From the NCBI GenBank assembly GCA_022826925.1, contig JAJDTX010000101.1, positions 53,375-117,374 on the forward strand: a DNA stretch of 64,000 nucleotides, in the 5' to 3' direction. A program made the translations under genes and the position numbers. The notes below the pieces were generated by a model. It was not told the DNA's origin. It saw only the letters and a list, made by a program, of their open reading frames with translations, and did no database searches. The stretch is from Bryobacterales bacterium. Lineage in GTDB: Bacteria; Acidobacteriota; Terriglobia; Bryobacterales; UBA6623. Of the stretch, positions 1 through 9,396 are shown piece after piece. Positions within the stretch are counted from its first letter, which is position 1, and every line of letters starts with the position of its first letter.

Positions 1-878
1 GCCAAGGGTACGGCGGCGTGCAACGCGATGGCGCCGCCGGCGATGTAAGCCATCGCCTTGAAGCGCGACGTGGCGATCAACGGGATCGACAGCAGCAGCG
101 CGATCACGACTACCCAGCGCAGGGGCAGCCTCCAGACCTCGTCCAAGTAGTCCATGCCGACCATGAAGTCGTGGTTCGACAGCAGCAGCCCGTACTGGCC
201 TAGGTAAAACCACGCTGCCGCTCCAGCCAGCGCGATGCAAGCGATGACCTTGGCGAAGCTGGTCTTGGTCGCGCCTTCCAACAGCAGGGGCTGCGGGCCG
301 AGGTCGAATTCCTCCAAGTCACCGCCGCTGGCGCGGAAGCTGGTGAATTTCTGGAACACCTGCCATCCGCGGCCCGTGGCCCAGAAAACGGCCGTGCCGG
401 TGAGGGCGAGGGCGAACAGGTACTGCACAAGCAGTTGCAGGAGCGGCAGGTCGAACAGGTAGAAGGACAACTGCTTGCCAAAGATCGGATCGGCCCAGGA
501 CTCGACGTTCGGGCCCAGTCCGCGCGAGCCGGCGAACTTCATCACCGTCTCGGGATCGACGCGTGAACCGATGAACACCGTCGCCACAACGAGCAGGACG
601 AGCGGCACGGCCTTGCGATACAGCGAGTAGCGGGAAGTGTCAGCGCCGGCGAAGGCAGCCCCGCGGCGGTGTGCCCACAGCAACGCCAACCAAGCGATCA
701 GAGCCGCAGCCACCGTCGGAAGGATCTTGTAGCCCAGCTTCGTCAGCCAAGTCGAGAGCTGGCCGACTTCAGTCCACCACAGGTATTCGATCGCAAAGTC
801 CGCCAACCCCCGGGCCGTGCCAAGGATGAGAACGAAGGCGAGAGCAGCGAGCAGCAGCCGCAACTGTCGAGGTTGCAT
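1..878 (-). CDS. UPF0182 family membrane protein (partial, C-terminus beyond window)
   Basis: Reading leftwards from ATG at 878, the frame stays open to the window edge (about 292 residues seen). The visible part has roughly six hydrophobic segments. It carries landmarks of the UPF0182/COG1615 family: a WWTEVGQ stretch after the first membrane segment, a DPIFGKQLSFYLFDLP stretch, and DFMVGMDYLDE before the sixth segment. Members of this family are about 900 residues long with an N-terminal multi-span domain and a large soluble domain; only the membrane part is in view. Its function is unknown in the literature I can recall. It diverges from the oxidoreductase gene at 985, leaving about 100 bases for both promoters. 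Confidence 0.85.
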   Translation of the reverse strand, partial: MQPRQLRLLLAALAFVLILGTARGLADFAIEYLWWTEVGQLSTWLTKLGYKILPTVAAALIAWLALLWAHRRGAAFAGADTSRYSLYRKAVPLVLLVVATVFIGSRVDPETVMKFAGSRGLGPNVESWADPIFGKQLSFYLFDLPLLQLLVQYLFALALTGTAVFWATGRGWQVFQKFTSFRASGGDLEEFDLGPQPLLLEGATKTSFAKVIACIALAGAAAWFYLGQYGLLLSNHDFMVGMDYLDEVWRLPLRWVVVIALLLSIPLIATSRFKAMAYIAGGAIALHAAVPL

Positions 879-984
879 AGTCCTTCTAGCATAGCCGCCA
901 GCCTTTGCCGCGTTCCTGTCGGCAGCGCGCGCCGACTGCTAGAATGCGGCTCGATTCGGACCGGCTCTGGAGGGCGGCACCACG

Positions 985-2358
985 ATGGCAACAACTCGAC
1001 GGAAATTCGTGACCAAGACGGCGCTGGGAGCTGGGCTTGCGGCTGCGTCCGCCCAATCCGGCGGGGCGCAATCGGCCCCGAGCGACACGATTAACATCGC
1101 TGTCATCGGCATCCGCGGCCGTGGCCGCAGTCACTACCGGGAGTTCGCCGCGATGCCGGGCGTGCGGGTCACGCACCTGTGCGATATCGACGAGCGCCTG
1201 TTTGCCGACGCACTCGCGGAAGTCGAGGGGGCGGCTGGCTACCGGCCGGAGACGGAGACCGATTTCCGGCACTTGCTGGAGCGCGACGACGTTGACGCGA
1301 TCTCGGTGGCAACGCCGGACCACTGGCACGCCCTGATGACCGTGTGGGGGTGCCAGGCGGGCAAGGACGTCTACTGCGAGAAGCCGTGCTCCTACACGCT
1401 GGCGGAAGGCCGCAAGATGGTCCAGGCGGCCCGCAAGTACGGGCGCATGGTCCAAGTGGGGCTCCAGCGGCGCAGCTCGCAGCGCGTGCGATCGGTGACG
1501 AGCTACGTGCGGAGCGGCGGGTTCGGCAAGGCCTACCGCGGCAAGGCGGTCATCTACCGGGGCAGGATCAACATCGGCAAGGTACAGGAGTCATCGATTC
1601 CAGAAGGCGTCAATTGGGACCTCTACCTCGGACCGGCGCCGTACCGCGCGTTCGACCTGAACCGTTTCCACTACGGCTGGCACTTCTTCTGGGACACGTC
1701 AACGTCCGAAGTCGGCAACAACGGAGTACACCACCTCGACGTCCTGCGCTGGGGCTTGGACAAGCAGGTCCACCCAGTCAGAATCCACTGCGCCGGCGGC
1801 CAGTTCGTGGAGGACTCGGACTCCGAGGTGCCGAACGTGCAGGTGGGCACGTTCGAGTACGCCGACGGGACGCTGCTCGAGATCGAGGCCACCACGCTCT
1901 ACAGCCCGTCCTTCGGAGGCGTGCGCGTGGGAGGCTTCTTCTTCACCGATCAGGGGTATATCGGCTCCCACGACAACTGGAAGGCTACTCGGGGCCAATT
2001 CCTGCCGCGCGACCGCCCGGACTCGGCAAGCGGGGTGTCCTACCGGACCAACAATCTCAGCTTTCCGGATATTTCCTACCCGCCGGGACCGGAGATCCCG
2101 GATCTGGACCTGCCCGAGGTGAGCCACTTCCAGAACTTCATCGAGTGCGTGCGCTCGCGCAAGCGCGAAGACCTGAATTGCGAGGTAGAGCAGGGCCACC
2201 TGTCAACTTCCCTGTGCCACTTGGCCAACATTGCCTACCGCGTCGGCCACAAGCTGGAATTCGACCCGCAAAGCGAGACTTTCGCCGACGACGAGGCGGC
2301 GAACGCGCTGCTCACTCGGAAGTACCGCGAGCCGTACGTGATGCCGGATCAGGTGTAA
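985..2358 (+). CDS. Gfo/Idh/MocA family oxidoreductase, Tat-exported
   Basis: 457 residues. The N-terminus has a twin-arginine signal (TRRKFVTKTALGAGLAAA), so the protein is probably folded in the cytoplasm and exported. The Rossmann fold begins with a GIRGRGRSHYREF nucleotide-binding loop (about residues 42-54). The family motif CEKPCSYTLAEG (about 132-143) supplies the conserved EKP lysine. The C-terminal half fits the alpha/beta dehydrogenase domain. Family members oxidise or reduce sugars and cyclitols with NAD(P)(H), and exported members are typical of polysaccharide-degrading Acidobacteria, Planctomycetes and Verrucomicrobia. A GGAGG lies 11 bases upstream of the ATG. The substrate cannot be inferred. 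It stands alone between divergent and convergent neighbours. Confidence 0.9.
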   Translation: MATTRRKFVTKTALGAGLAAASAQSGGAQSAPSDTINIAVIGIRGRGRSHYREFAAMPGVRVTHLCDIDERLFADALAEVEGAAGYRPETETDFRHLLERDDVDAISVATPDHWHALMTVWGCQAGKDVYCEKPCSYTLAEGRKMVQAARKYGRMVQVGLQRRSSQRVRSVTSYVRSGGFGKAYRGKAVIYRGRINIGKVQESSIPEGVNWDLYLGPAPYRAFDLNRFHYGWHFFWDTSTSEVGNNGVHHLDVLRWGLDKQVHPVRIHCAGGQFVEDSDSEVPNVQVGTFEYADGTLLEIEATTLYSPSFGGVRVGGFFFTDQGYIGSHDNWKATRGQFLPRDRPDSASGVSYRTNNLSFPDISYPPGPEIPDLDLPEVSHFQNFIECVRSRKREDLNCEVEQGHLSTSLCHLANIAYRVGHKLEFDPQSETFADDEAANALLTRKYREPYVMPDQV

Positions 2359-2501
2359 GTCGAAGGCAATTCCAAGCGGCTTCTACCGCGCGCCGTTCAG
2401 TTGCGGAGCTCCGACCGAGCCAAGCCGAAGATAGTCCCCGAGCGCGGCAGCTGCAGGTGGCACTCGATGCCGGGACCGCAGCGATATCGCCGCGGTTTCG
2501 C

Positions 2502-5276
2502 CTATTCCACCCAGATGGGCGAACTCCACGCCACCTGCCCGTCGTTCTGCACCACGCGGATGTAGTAGTAGTTCGATCCGGCCTCGAAGTTCCGGTCCGC
2601 GTACTCGAACGAGTACTCCTCGTGGTTGGGGTGGCTGGTGTAGACGATCTCCTGGTTCTTGACGATCACGAACTGCTTGATCCGATCCGTTCCCAAGGCC
2701 CGGATCAGCAAGCGCGGCGCCTGCTGGGAATTGACGATATCGCCCATGATGTGGTGCTGCCCGCTTGCGTCCACGGCTTGGAAGTCCAGCACGATGTTGT
2801 CCGTAGCGCCGTAGGCGTGGCGCGCCTTCAGCGCCGCGAACATTGACTCGCGGGTGAACTCCTCCGCGACGATCATGGCGTACGAAATGTGGGTCGACCA
2901 ATGGTCCGAGGAGGCTTGCACGCCGATCTTGTAGCCCTTGCGCAGGGCATCCCACCAGTACCCGATCGGATTGAAGCCGGAGCGCTGCTCGCGGAGCTTT
3001 TGCGCAGATGCGGCCAGGGGCGCGCCCATGTACTCGTAGCTGGCCCGGTACCCTTGGAAGATCTCCAACAGCGGCTCGACCTCGGGATCGTTGTTGAACC
3101 AATCCGTGCCCTGTGCCGTGCCGGAACTGTGCGGCATGGAGATGCCGTCGTTTTCGTGCAGGTAGGCATACAGCTTCTCGGCGCGCTCTTCGCCGCGCCG
3201 TTCGGCGTCCGGGATCGGCAGCGTCCGCGTGCCGCGCTTGCCGAAGATGATGTTGCGGTGTCCGTTGGGGAAGTTGAGCGACCGCTCGTAGCCGAACATG
3301 GGCACGAACGTCCCCGGCACGTGGAACAGGTCCGTCAGCTTTTCGTCCTGCCACCAAGTGAACTCCTGGTCGTAGCCCAGCTGGTGGTCGGTCGGCACGA
3401 TGTAGTCAAAGCCGACCGCGTCCAGGGCGTATCGATACACCTCGATCAGCGAGCCGTCGTACTTGAAGTCCTGCGAGATGTCGGTATGGCGATGCATGTC
3501 GCCGCGGTAGATCTTGAACTGCTTTTCCCCCGCATCGACAACATATCCGCGAATCGTCTCGATGTTCCGCTCTTCGAAGGGATGGACCGGCACTGCCTCG
3601 GCAAATGGCTCGGAGTAGTGCCCGAAGTTCCCCGCGGAATAGTCGGGCTGGTCGGCGGCCTCGCCTAGGCTGGCCGCGTAGATCTCCGCGTTCTGCGGCA
3701 CGGCATTCGCGAAATTGCGGTTGTCCGTCATCCAAGTCGCGACCAACTCCCCGCCCACGAGCGCCATGGCGGGACGCTTCTCGATCGATCCCTGGCTATG
3801 CGCCAAAGGCACCGGATGCGACCATTCGGTGCCATCGAAGCGCGTCAGAAACGTCTCCCACATCATGCGCGCCCCGATGCTGTGCGCCCGCTGGCGCGTC
3901 CAGTGCCGGAACAGCATCGTCAACGTCCCGCTGCCATCGAACGCAAGTTGCGGGTTCTCGAAGTTCGGGTACAGGCGGTAGACATAGAACGGCTCCAGCT
4001 CCGCCTTGGGCTCCACCCACGATCCGCCCGAGCGCTTCACGATCTGGATCGAGCGCTCTTGGTGCAACGGCACAGCCAGCGGCGGGGTGACCAGGTACCC
4101 TTGGTCCTTGCCCCAGTTCGTGCCCGATTCGTTCCACGCGAGCCATGGCGTGCCATCCGGAGCGACCGCCACGTTGGCATGCGCCTGGAAGCGCGCGCTG
4201 CTGGTGACCTGTTCGATATCGCCAAGCTTCCCGCCGGCATACGAGCGGTAGAACACGTCGTAGTTGCCTTCGTGGTAGCCGTCCCACACGACATGCGCCT
4301 GGCCATCGGGTCCGCCGGCCACCTGCGGCTCCCAGTCATTGGCGGGCGAATCGCTGACTTGCAGCGCCTCTCCCCAAGACCCGTCCCACACGCGCATCCA
4401 GATATCCGTCTGCGCACCGCCAGCCGCGCCTTGCGCGCTCTGCCACGCCACGACGACCTTGCCGTCAGCGGTCGCAGCCGCCCGGTGAAAAGTATTCGAG
4501 CCCGCTGTGCTGATCTTCTGCGGCTCCCGCCAGTCCGCGCCGTCCAGAAGCCTGCCCCAAAGGTCCCAGCGGTCGTCGTCCCGCTGGCTCCAGAACACCC
4601 ATAGCCGCCCGTTGCCATCGGCGGCCGCTGAGGCGCGCCAGACATCGGCCGGCGCGGGAGTGACTTCTTGGGCGCTCTCCCACGATCCGTCGCGGCGAAG
4701 TCGCACCAGCACCCTGTCGGCCCGATCCTTGTAGGCCACCCACGCCGCCGCCGCGACGCCGTCGGAGACGCGCGCGATCGCGGCCTCGTCATCCTCGTAC
4801 TCAGACCCTGACAGCTTCTCGACCGAAGGCGTCAGGCCGGCCGTCGCGCGGCCGTCGAGAAACGCTTTCGCCCCTGCTGCCAGATCCCCGATGCGGAACG
4901 CGAAGTTGCCTTGCTTGGTGCGCACTCGCAGGCTGGTCGCGTCATCCCCGTCGACGACCGCGAACAGGCCCACCGGCGAATACTGCGTTGGAGGCAACTC
5001 CGCCGGGCTCATCTCGTTGTAGTTCACGCGCGGGAACCCGCGGATCTGCTCTTGGCGGGTCGTGGCTCTCCACGCGCTTTCGCCAGTAAGCTCGTCGTCG
5101 GTCATGAAGTGGCGCTCTTCCAAGAGGAGCAGCTCTCCTCCGGACACGCGAATCGAGCCGTCCCATGCCTCCACGGACTCGGCCTTTTCGCCCAAGCTGA
5201 TGTAAATCGTCTTCGGAGCCGACTGCGCAGCCAACTGCACTGCACACAGGACGAACAAAACCAAGGAACTTCGCAT
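2502..5276 (-). CDS. Exported DUF3604 family protein with beta-propeller-like N-terminal region
   Basis: 924 residues from the ATG at 5276, chosen because it opens a clean signal peptide (MRSSLVLFVLCAVQLAAQSA). The open frame continues further upstream, but without plausible protein. Residues about 100-560 are rich in repeated W-and-D motifs (VFWSQRDDDRWDLWG, VVWDGYHEGNYDVFYRS) like a sugar-active or TolB-like propeller. The last third is DUF3604, a PHP-like metal-binding fold: RGDMHRHTDIS near residue 590, then DYIVPTDHQ, GNP-type loops, and SSDHWSTH. The His/Asp sets suggest a metal-dependent hydrolase or phosphoesterase, but no DUF3604 activity is established that I know of. Secreted or periplasmic. 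Convergent with the oxidoreductase at 985-2358. Confidence 0.85.
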   Translation of the reverse strand: MRSSLVLFVLCAVQLAAQSAPKTIYISLGEKAESVEAWDGSIRVSGGELLLLEERHFMTDDELTGESAWRATTRQEQIRGFPRVNYNEMSPAELPPTQYSPVGLFAVVDGDDATSLRVRTKQGNFAFRIGDLAAGAKAFLDGRATAGLTPSVEKLSGSEYEDDEAAIARVSDGVAAAAWVAYKDRADRVLVRLRRDGSWESAQEVTPAPADVWRASAAADGNGRLWVFWSQRDDDRWDLWGRLLDGADWREPQKISTAGSNTFHRAAATADGKVVVAWQSAQGAAGGAQTDIWMRVWDGSWGEALQVSDSPANDWEPQVAGGPDGQAHVVWDGYHEGNYDVFYRSYAGGKLGDIEQVTSSARFQAHANVAVAPDGTPWLAWNESGTNWGKDQGYLVTPPLAVPLHQERSIQIVKRSGGSWVEPKAELEPFYVYRLYPNFENPQLAFDGSGTLTMLFRHWTRQRAHSIGARMMWETFLTRFDGTEWSHPVPLAHSQGSIEKRPAMALVGGELVATWMTDNRNFANAVPQNAEIYAASLGEAADQPDYSAGNFGHYSEPFAEAVPVHPFEERNIETIRGYVVDAGEKQFKIYRGDMHRHTDISQDFKYDGSLIEVYRYALDAVGFDYIVPTDHQLGYDQEFTWWQDEKLTDLFHVPGTFVPMFGYERSLNFPNGHRNIIFGKRGTRTLPIPDAERRGEERAEKLYAYLHENDGISMPHSSGTAQGTDWFNNDPEVEPLLEIFQGYRASYEYMGAPLAASAQKLREQRSGFNPIGYWWDALRKGYKIGVQASSDHWSTHISYAMIVAEEFTRESMFAALKARHAYGATDNIVLDFQAVDASGQHHIMGDIVNSQQAPRLLIRALGTDRIKQFVIVKNQEIVYTSHPNHEEYSFEYADRNFEAGSNYYYIRVVQNDGQVAWSSPIWVE

Positions 5277-5519
5277 GATGCGGCGATTATATCCGAGCAA
5301 CCCAAGCTCCGGGACGGTTTCGGGTGCGGCAGAATGGCCGCAACGGCGCAAAGTCTGGGCAAGTCCGTGATGTGATCGGCGTCTCCGGCAGTTCTGCCGT
5401 CGTGGCGCGGCAACGTCGGCAGTCTTGGGTCTGCCACAATCACTTTGAGCTAGCGTGCCGCCTGGGGCCTCGAACAGACCCCGGCTCACCAGCTGGCGAG
5501 CCCCCTGCCCCACCCTCCG

Positions 5520-6416
5520 ATGCAACTGCCCGACCCACGCAACGCCGACATCCTGGTTCACGTCAACGGCCAACTCTTGCCCCGCCGCGACGCCAAGGTT
5601 TCCGTATTCGACAGCTCGGTTCAAGGCGGCGACGCCGTGTGGGAGGGGCTGCGGGTGTACCGCGGCCGGATCGCGGACTTCGGACCCCACCTTGACCGCC
5701 TGTTCGCCTCCGCCCACGCCATGTGCTTCGCCGGCGTCCCGTCTAGGTCGGCTGTTCGCAGCGCCGTGTTCGAGACGCTGCAGGCCAATGGGATGTCCGA
5801 CGAGGCCCATGTCCGGCTGACGCTGACTCGCGGCGAGAAGGTCACGTCCGGCATGAGCCCGCATTGGAACCAGTCCGGCTGCACGCTGATCGTGCTGGCC
5901 GAGTGGAAGTCACTGGTGTACGACCAAGCCGGCATCCGGTTGATCACCGCCTCCGTACGACGCAACAGCCCCCAGTGCGTCGATTCGAAGATCCACCACA
6001 ACAACCTGGTCAACAACATCTTGGCGAAGATCGAGGCAAACCTGGCCGGAGTTGACGACGCGCTCATGCTGGACCTGCACGGCTTCGTGTCAGAAACCAA
6101 CGCCACGAACGTCTTCGTGGTCAAGAACGGCACATTGCTCACGCCCCACGCTGACAGCTGCCTGCCCGGCATCACCCGCGCCGCGGTGCTCGAATCGGCC
6201 CGAGATGAAGGCCTGGGCCCGGTCGAGAAGAACCTCTCCCTCACGGAGGTCTACACCGCCGACGAAGTGTTCACGACCGGCACCATGGGGGGGCTGGCAC
6301 CAGTCCTAGAGGTCGATGGGCGCGTGATCGGCAGCGGCTCGAGGGGACCCCTCACACTGCGTTTGCAGCAAGCTCACGCCGATCGAGCGTTCGCCAAGGG
6401 CGAGCCCATCCCCTGA
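5520..6416 (+). CDS. PLP-dependent class IV aminotransferase (branched-chain aminotransferase-like)
   Basis: 298 residues, normal length for the IlvE/D-amino-acid transaminase/ADC lyase superfamily. Landmarks in order: FDSSVQGGDAVWEGLRVY (substrate loop), the PLP lysine in DSKIHHNNLVNNILAK (about residue 157), the cofactor glutamate in VSETNATNVFVV, and the phosphate-binding GITR. The GGDAVWEGLR start and the ETNATN motif favour a branched-chain or D-amino acid transaminase over aminodeoxychorismate lyase, but the amino acid substrate cannot be fixed by eye. It is expected to be cytoplasmic. It diverges from the DUF3604 gene. The 243 bases between them contain nothing else I can recognise. 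Confidence 0.87.
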   Translation: MQLPDPRNADILVHVNGQLLPRRDAKVSVFDSSVQGGDAVWEGLRVYRGRIADFGPHLDRLFASAHAMCFAGVPSRSAVRSAVFETLQANGMSDEAHVRLTLTRGEKVTSGMSPHWNQSGCTLIVLAEWKSLVYDQAGIRLITASVRRNSPQCVDSKIHHNNLVNNILAKIEANLAGVDDALMLDLHGFVSETNATNVFVVKNGTLLTPHADSCLPGITRAAVLESARDEGLGPVEKNLSLTEVYTADEVFTTGTMGGLAPVLEVDGRVIGSGSRGPLTLRLQQAHADRAFAKGEPIP

Positions 6417-6448
6417 GCAGCCAGTCTCTCGGGCGCTGCCGCCGAGCC

Positions 6449-6545
6449 AATTCATATGTGAAATGTTCTCTATATGATCTCTTATATCACAGTAAATTTA
6501 ATTGAAATTCCTATTAGTGCTATATGCTAAAGGCTAGTTCCTAAT
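6449..6545. other. AT-rich intergenic island upstream of the addB-like gene
   Basis: About 95 bases are strikingly A+T-rich in a genome otherwise well above 60% G+C. A TTGAAA at 6502-6507 precedes TATGCT (6523-6528, spacing 15) and TGCTAA (6525-6530, spacing 17), so the island may hold the promoter of the nuclease-helicase pair starting at 6616. No ORF, tRNA or clear inverted repeat was found. A second island of similar composition lies at 19317-19440. Confidence 0.45.
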
Positions 6546-6615
6546 CGGTGAGTCGACGACAGGGTTTGACCCCTGCGGCAGCACATGGACTGATCGACTA
6601 GGCCGCTTACGACGC

Positions 6616-9396
6616 ATGGGCGACAAGTCGCAGAAACGCGCGCTGCGGTTCCTGCTGGTACCGGACGCCAGCGCCGGCCGACGGTTGCGACGCATACTGG
6701 CCACCACCCGGGCGCGATCTGGGATCGCCGTGGGCACATGGCGCGATCTGCTGAATCGGGCGCGGGAAGCGTACTTCATCCCTGTCCCGGCAGACGATGA
6801 GACACAGTTCGAGCAAGCCTTGGCAAGAGTTGACGGGGCGTTTTGGCAAGAGAGCCTCGCCTCCGCCCCGACCGAGACCGTCCGCGCGCTGCGCCGGGAA
6901 TTCGTTGACGCCGTCTCGGCCTCGGACCCCGAGACGGCGCTGGCCAACCTAGAACTCGCCGGATTGGGTGATCGTCCGCGACGAATGATGGGCGATTTCA
7001 AGCGGCTCTACCACCAGCTAGAAGCGGGCCTGCCCGCCGATCTGGAGGTCGTCAGGCGCTTGCTGCGGGTCGATTCCGAAGAGGTCCGCCAGCCGCTCTG
7101 CGTACATCGCGTCAAGGAATTGCCGCGCACCACTCGCTGGCAGGACGCCCTGATCGAGAAGCTCAACGGTGATGCCGCGATAGCTGCCGCCTCGCCAGAG
7201 CGGGAGCTGTCCCGGGCACTCCAGGCGTGCCTTGAGGAGCGTCCCAGCGCCGATCCGGATTCGGCTCTTGGCATCCTACAACGCCGACTGTTTGAACCCG
7301 GCGCCGCCAGAGCCCCCGTGGACGAGACCGCGCAATGGCTGCGAGTGCGCGACTTCTACCAAGAAGCCGAGACCGTGGCGGGAATGACGCAGCAACTGCT
7401 GGCCGCCGACCCATCGCTCCAGCCCCGGTCGATCGGCCTGCTCGTGCCGGACAGCTTCGAGTACAGCGTGGCGCTCGAGGACGCCTTCCGGCTGGGAGGA
7501 CTGGCCCTGTCAGGATTGGCCAGCGAGCTCTGGCAGCGCGACCTTGGCAGCGAGGCTGTGTTCCACTTCCTGTTCTGCCGCCAAAAGCCCGCTCCCGCAA
7601 TGGCGCTGGCGGTCTGCCTCTCCTCTCGGCTCATGCCGTGGCCGGCTGAAGACGGCGCACAGATGGCCCAAGCTGTCATGGACGGCGACTACAGCCCGCG
7701 CCTGCCAAGCCGGCGGGGCGAGAGGGCCGAGCGAATGCGGGACCTGCTGCTGGGTGGAGACGTCGAGCCATCCACGCTCTCGCAAGCCCTGGCAGACTTT
7801 GCCTCCCTGCTCAACGGCGGGGATCGTTTCGGCTCGCACGCGCACCGGGCGCGGGAAGCGGTAGAACGCGTACGCGCACGACTGGCCGGAGCGCAGACGA
7901 TCGAGTGGGCGGCGCTGCGCCGGTCGGTCAATCCCGAACTGATCTCCGGAGGGGCTAGCCCAGACCCCAATCTCGAAGGGGTCACAGTCTGGCGGGAGGG
8001 CCAAGAGCCTTGGAGGCCCGTGCAGCACTTATTCGTGTTGGGCTTCACCCACGGCCACTATCCCGGTCGCCTAGGCACGTCAGCCGTGTTCTCCGAGACG
8101 GATCGACTCGCGATCAGAAACAGGCTCGACCTTCGACTCGAACTGAGGGCCGAGATCCAAGTCCGCCAGCGCAAGCTCTTCCGCCGACAACTGGGCGCAG
8201 TGTCCGGCACGGCCACGTTCTTGGTGCCACACCGCAATCCCGACGGCACGCCGGCAGCTCCATCAGACAGCTTGCCCTTTATCGAGCGCTTGCTCACAGC
8301 TCCGGTGACAGCGCCCGGCTTGATTGCCACGCTGGACTCGGCGGCTGAGCGCGGGCGGATTCGGCATGTAGCCCTAGCCAAGAGTTGCCCGCCGAGTCCA
8401 GCGAGAGAGCTTTACAGCGCATCGCTCCGGCTTGGCCGGGACCTGATCGCCCTGCGCACCGACAAAGCCGGAAACCCCCGCCCGGAATCCCCCAGTAGCC
8501 TCGAGACCCTGCTCACCTCACCGCTGGCGTGGCTGCTTCGGAGGGTCGAAGCAGAGCCGCGGCAGTGGGCTCCCGAGGCTGCCGATCCAGCCGTCCTCGG
8601 CAACCTAGCCCACGCAGTCTTCGAAGACTTGTTCCCACCCGGACGCGAACTGCTCGCCGATCAGGAGATCGAGGGAGGCGTCGAGGCCGCGCTTGAGGGC
8701 CGCATCCAGCAGCACGCCCCGTTCTTCCGCAGCCCGCACTGGCGCGTCGAGCGGCGCGAACTGGCCGCAGGGACAGCTCGAGCGGCGAAGGCGTGGCGGA
8801 GGGTACTGGACGATCTCGGGGCAAGCGTCCTCGCCAGCGAGCAGTGGCTTCGCGGCAAGGCACTGGGCATCTCGGTTGTCGGCAAAGCCGATCTCATCCT
8901 AGGCATTGGCGATGACTACGCGTTGATCGTGGACTACAAGTGGTCCAAGTCCTACGACCGACGCATCCGGATGGAGCGGGGCTATGAGAGCCAGGCAAGC
9001 CTATACCGCGAGATGGCACTGAACGGGGACATCCAAGCCCGCCGCACGGCAGGGCCGTGCCCGACGGGCGGCGCTCCCCTCGCCAAGCGTCCGGTATCCG
9101 CCCGCAGCGTCGGAATTGTCTACTTCACCATGCGTGACGAAGTCTGCCTCTCCGATTCCGAGGCCCCGGGCTCGAATCGGGTCATTGGCTGGCATGCCGT
9201 CGAAGGCGACGTGGCCCGGGAGGCCATCAGCAAGATCCGCCACCGCCTGGAGCAGGCGCGCAAGGGCGAGATTGAGATGAACCACCAAGGCGACCGCGAA
9301 GCATTCAAGAAGGACTGGGGGGTCACCGCCTTCGCATTGGATCTCAGTCCGCTCGTCGAATTGTTCGCCGCACAGGCGGCTCCTCGGGATTCATGA
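6616..9396 (+). CDS. AddB-like subunit of a RecB-family nuclease-helicase pair
   Basis: 926 residues. The N-terminal part looks like an inactivated UvrD-type helicase fold (RFLLVPDASAGRRLRR lacks a Walker A lysine; GITHG-like VLGFTHGHYPGRL sits mid-protein). The C-terminus carries a PD-(D/E)XK nuclease: GKADLILGIGDDYALIVDYK (about 757-775) followed by GYESQASLYREMAL. This layout matches AddB/RexB, whose nuclease cuts one strand during double-strand-break resection. AddB is normally longer (about 1150) and often holds a cysteine-ligated 4Fe-4S cluster; here I see no suitable cysteine set. The stop overlaps the next gene's start by ATGA at 9393-9396, indicating translational coupling. Role inferred: end processing for recombination; a defence role is possible but unsupported. 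Confidence 0.75.
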   Translation: MGDKSQKRALRFLLVPDASAGRRLRRILATTRARSGIAVGTWRDLLNRAREAYFIPVPADDETQFEQALARVDGAFWQESLASAPTETVRALRREFVDAVSASDPETALANLELAGLGDRPRRMMGDFKRLYHQLEAGLPADLEVVRRLLRVDSEEVRQPLCVHRVKELPRTTRWQDALIEKLNGDAAIAAASPERELSRALQACLEERPSADPDSALGILQRRLFEPGAARAPVDETAQWLRVRDFYQEAETVAGMTQQLLAADPSLQPRSIGLLVPDSFEYSVALEDAFRLGGLALSGLASELWQRDLGSEAVFHFLFCRQKPAPAMALAVCLSSRLMPWPAEDGAQMAQAVMDGDYSPRLPSRRGERAERMRDLLLGGDVEPSTLSQALADFASLLNGGDRFGSHAHRAREAVERVRARLAGAQTIEWAALRRSVNPELISGGASPDPNLEGVTVWREGQEPWRPVQHLFVLGFTHGHYPGRLGTSAVFSETDRLAIRNRLDLRLELRAEIQVRQRKLFRRQLGAVSGTATFLVPHRNPDGTPAAPSDSLPFIERLLTAPVTAPGLIATLDSAAERGRIRHVALAKSCPPSPARELYSASLRLGRDLIALRTDKAGNPRPESPSSLETLLTSPLAWLLRRVEAEPRQWAPEAADPAVLGNLAHAVFEDLFPPGRELLADQEIEGGVEAALEGRIQQHAPFFRSPHWRVERRELAAGTARAAKAWRRVLDDLGASVLASEQWLRGKALGISVVGKADLILGIGDDYALIVDYKWSKSYDRRIRMERGYESQASLYREMALNGDIQARRTAGPCPTGGAPLAKRPVSARSVGIVYFTMRDEVCLSDSEAPGSNRVIGWHAVEGDVAREAISKIRHRLEQARKGEIEMNHQGDREAFKKDWGVTAFALDLSPLVELFAAQAAPRDS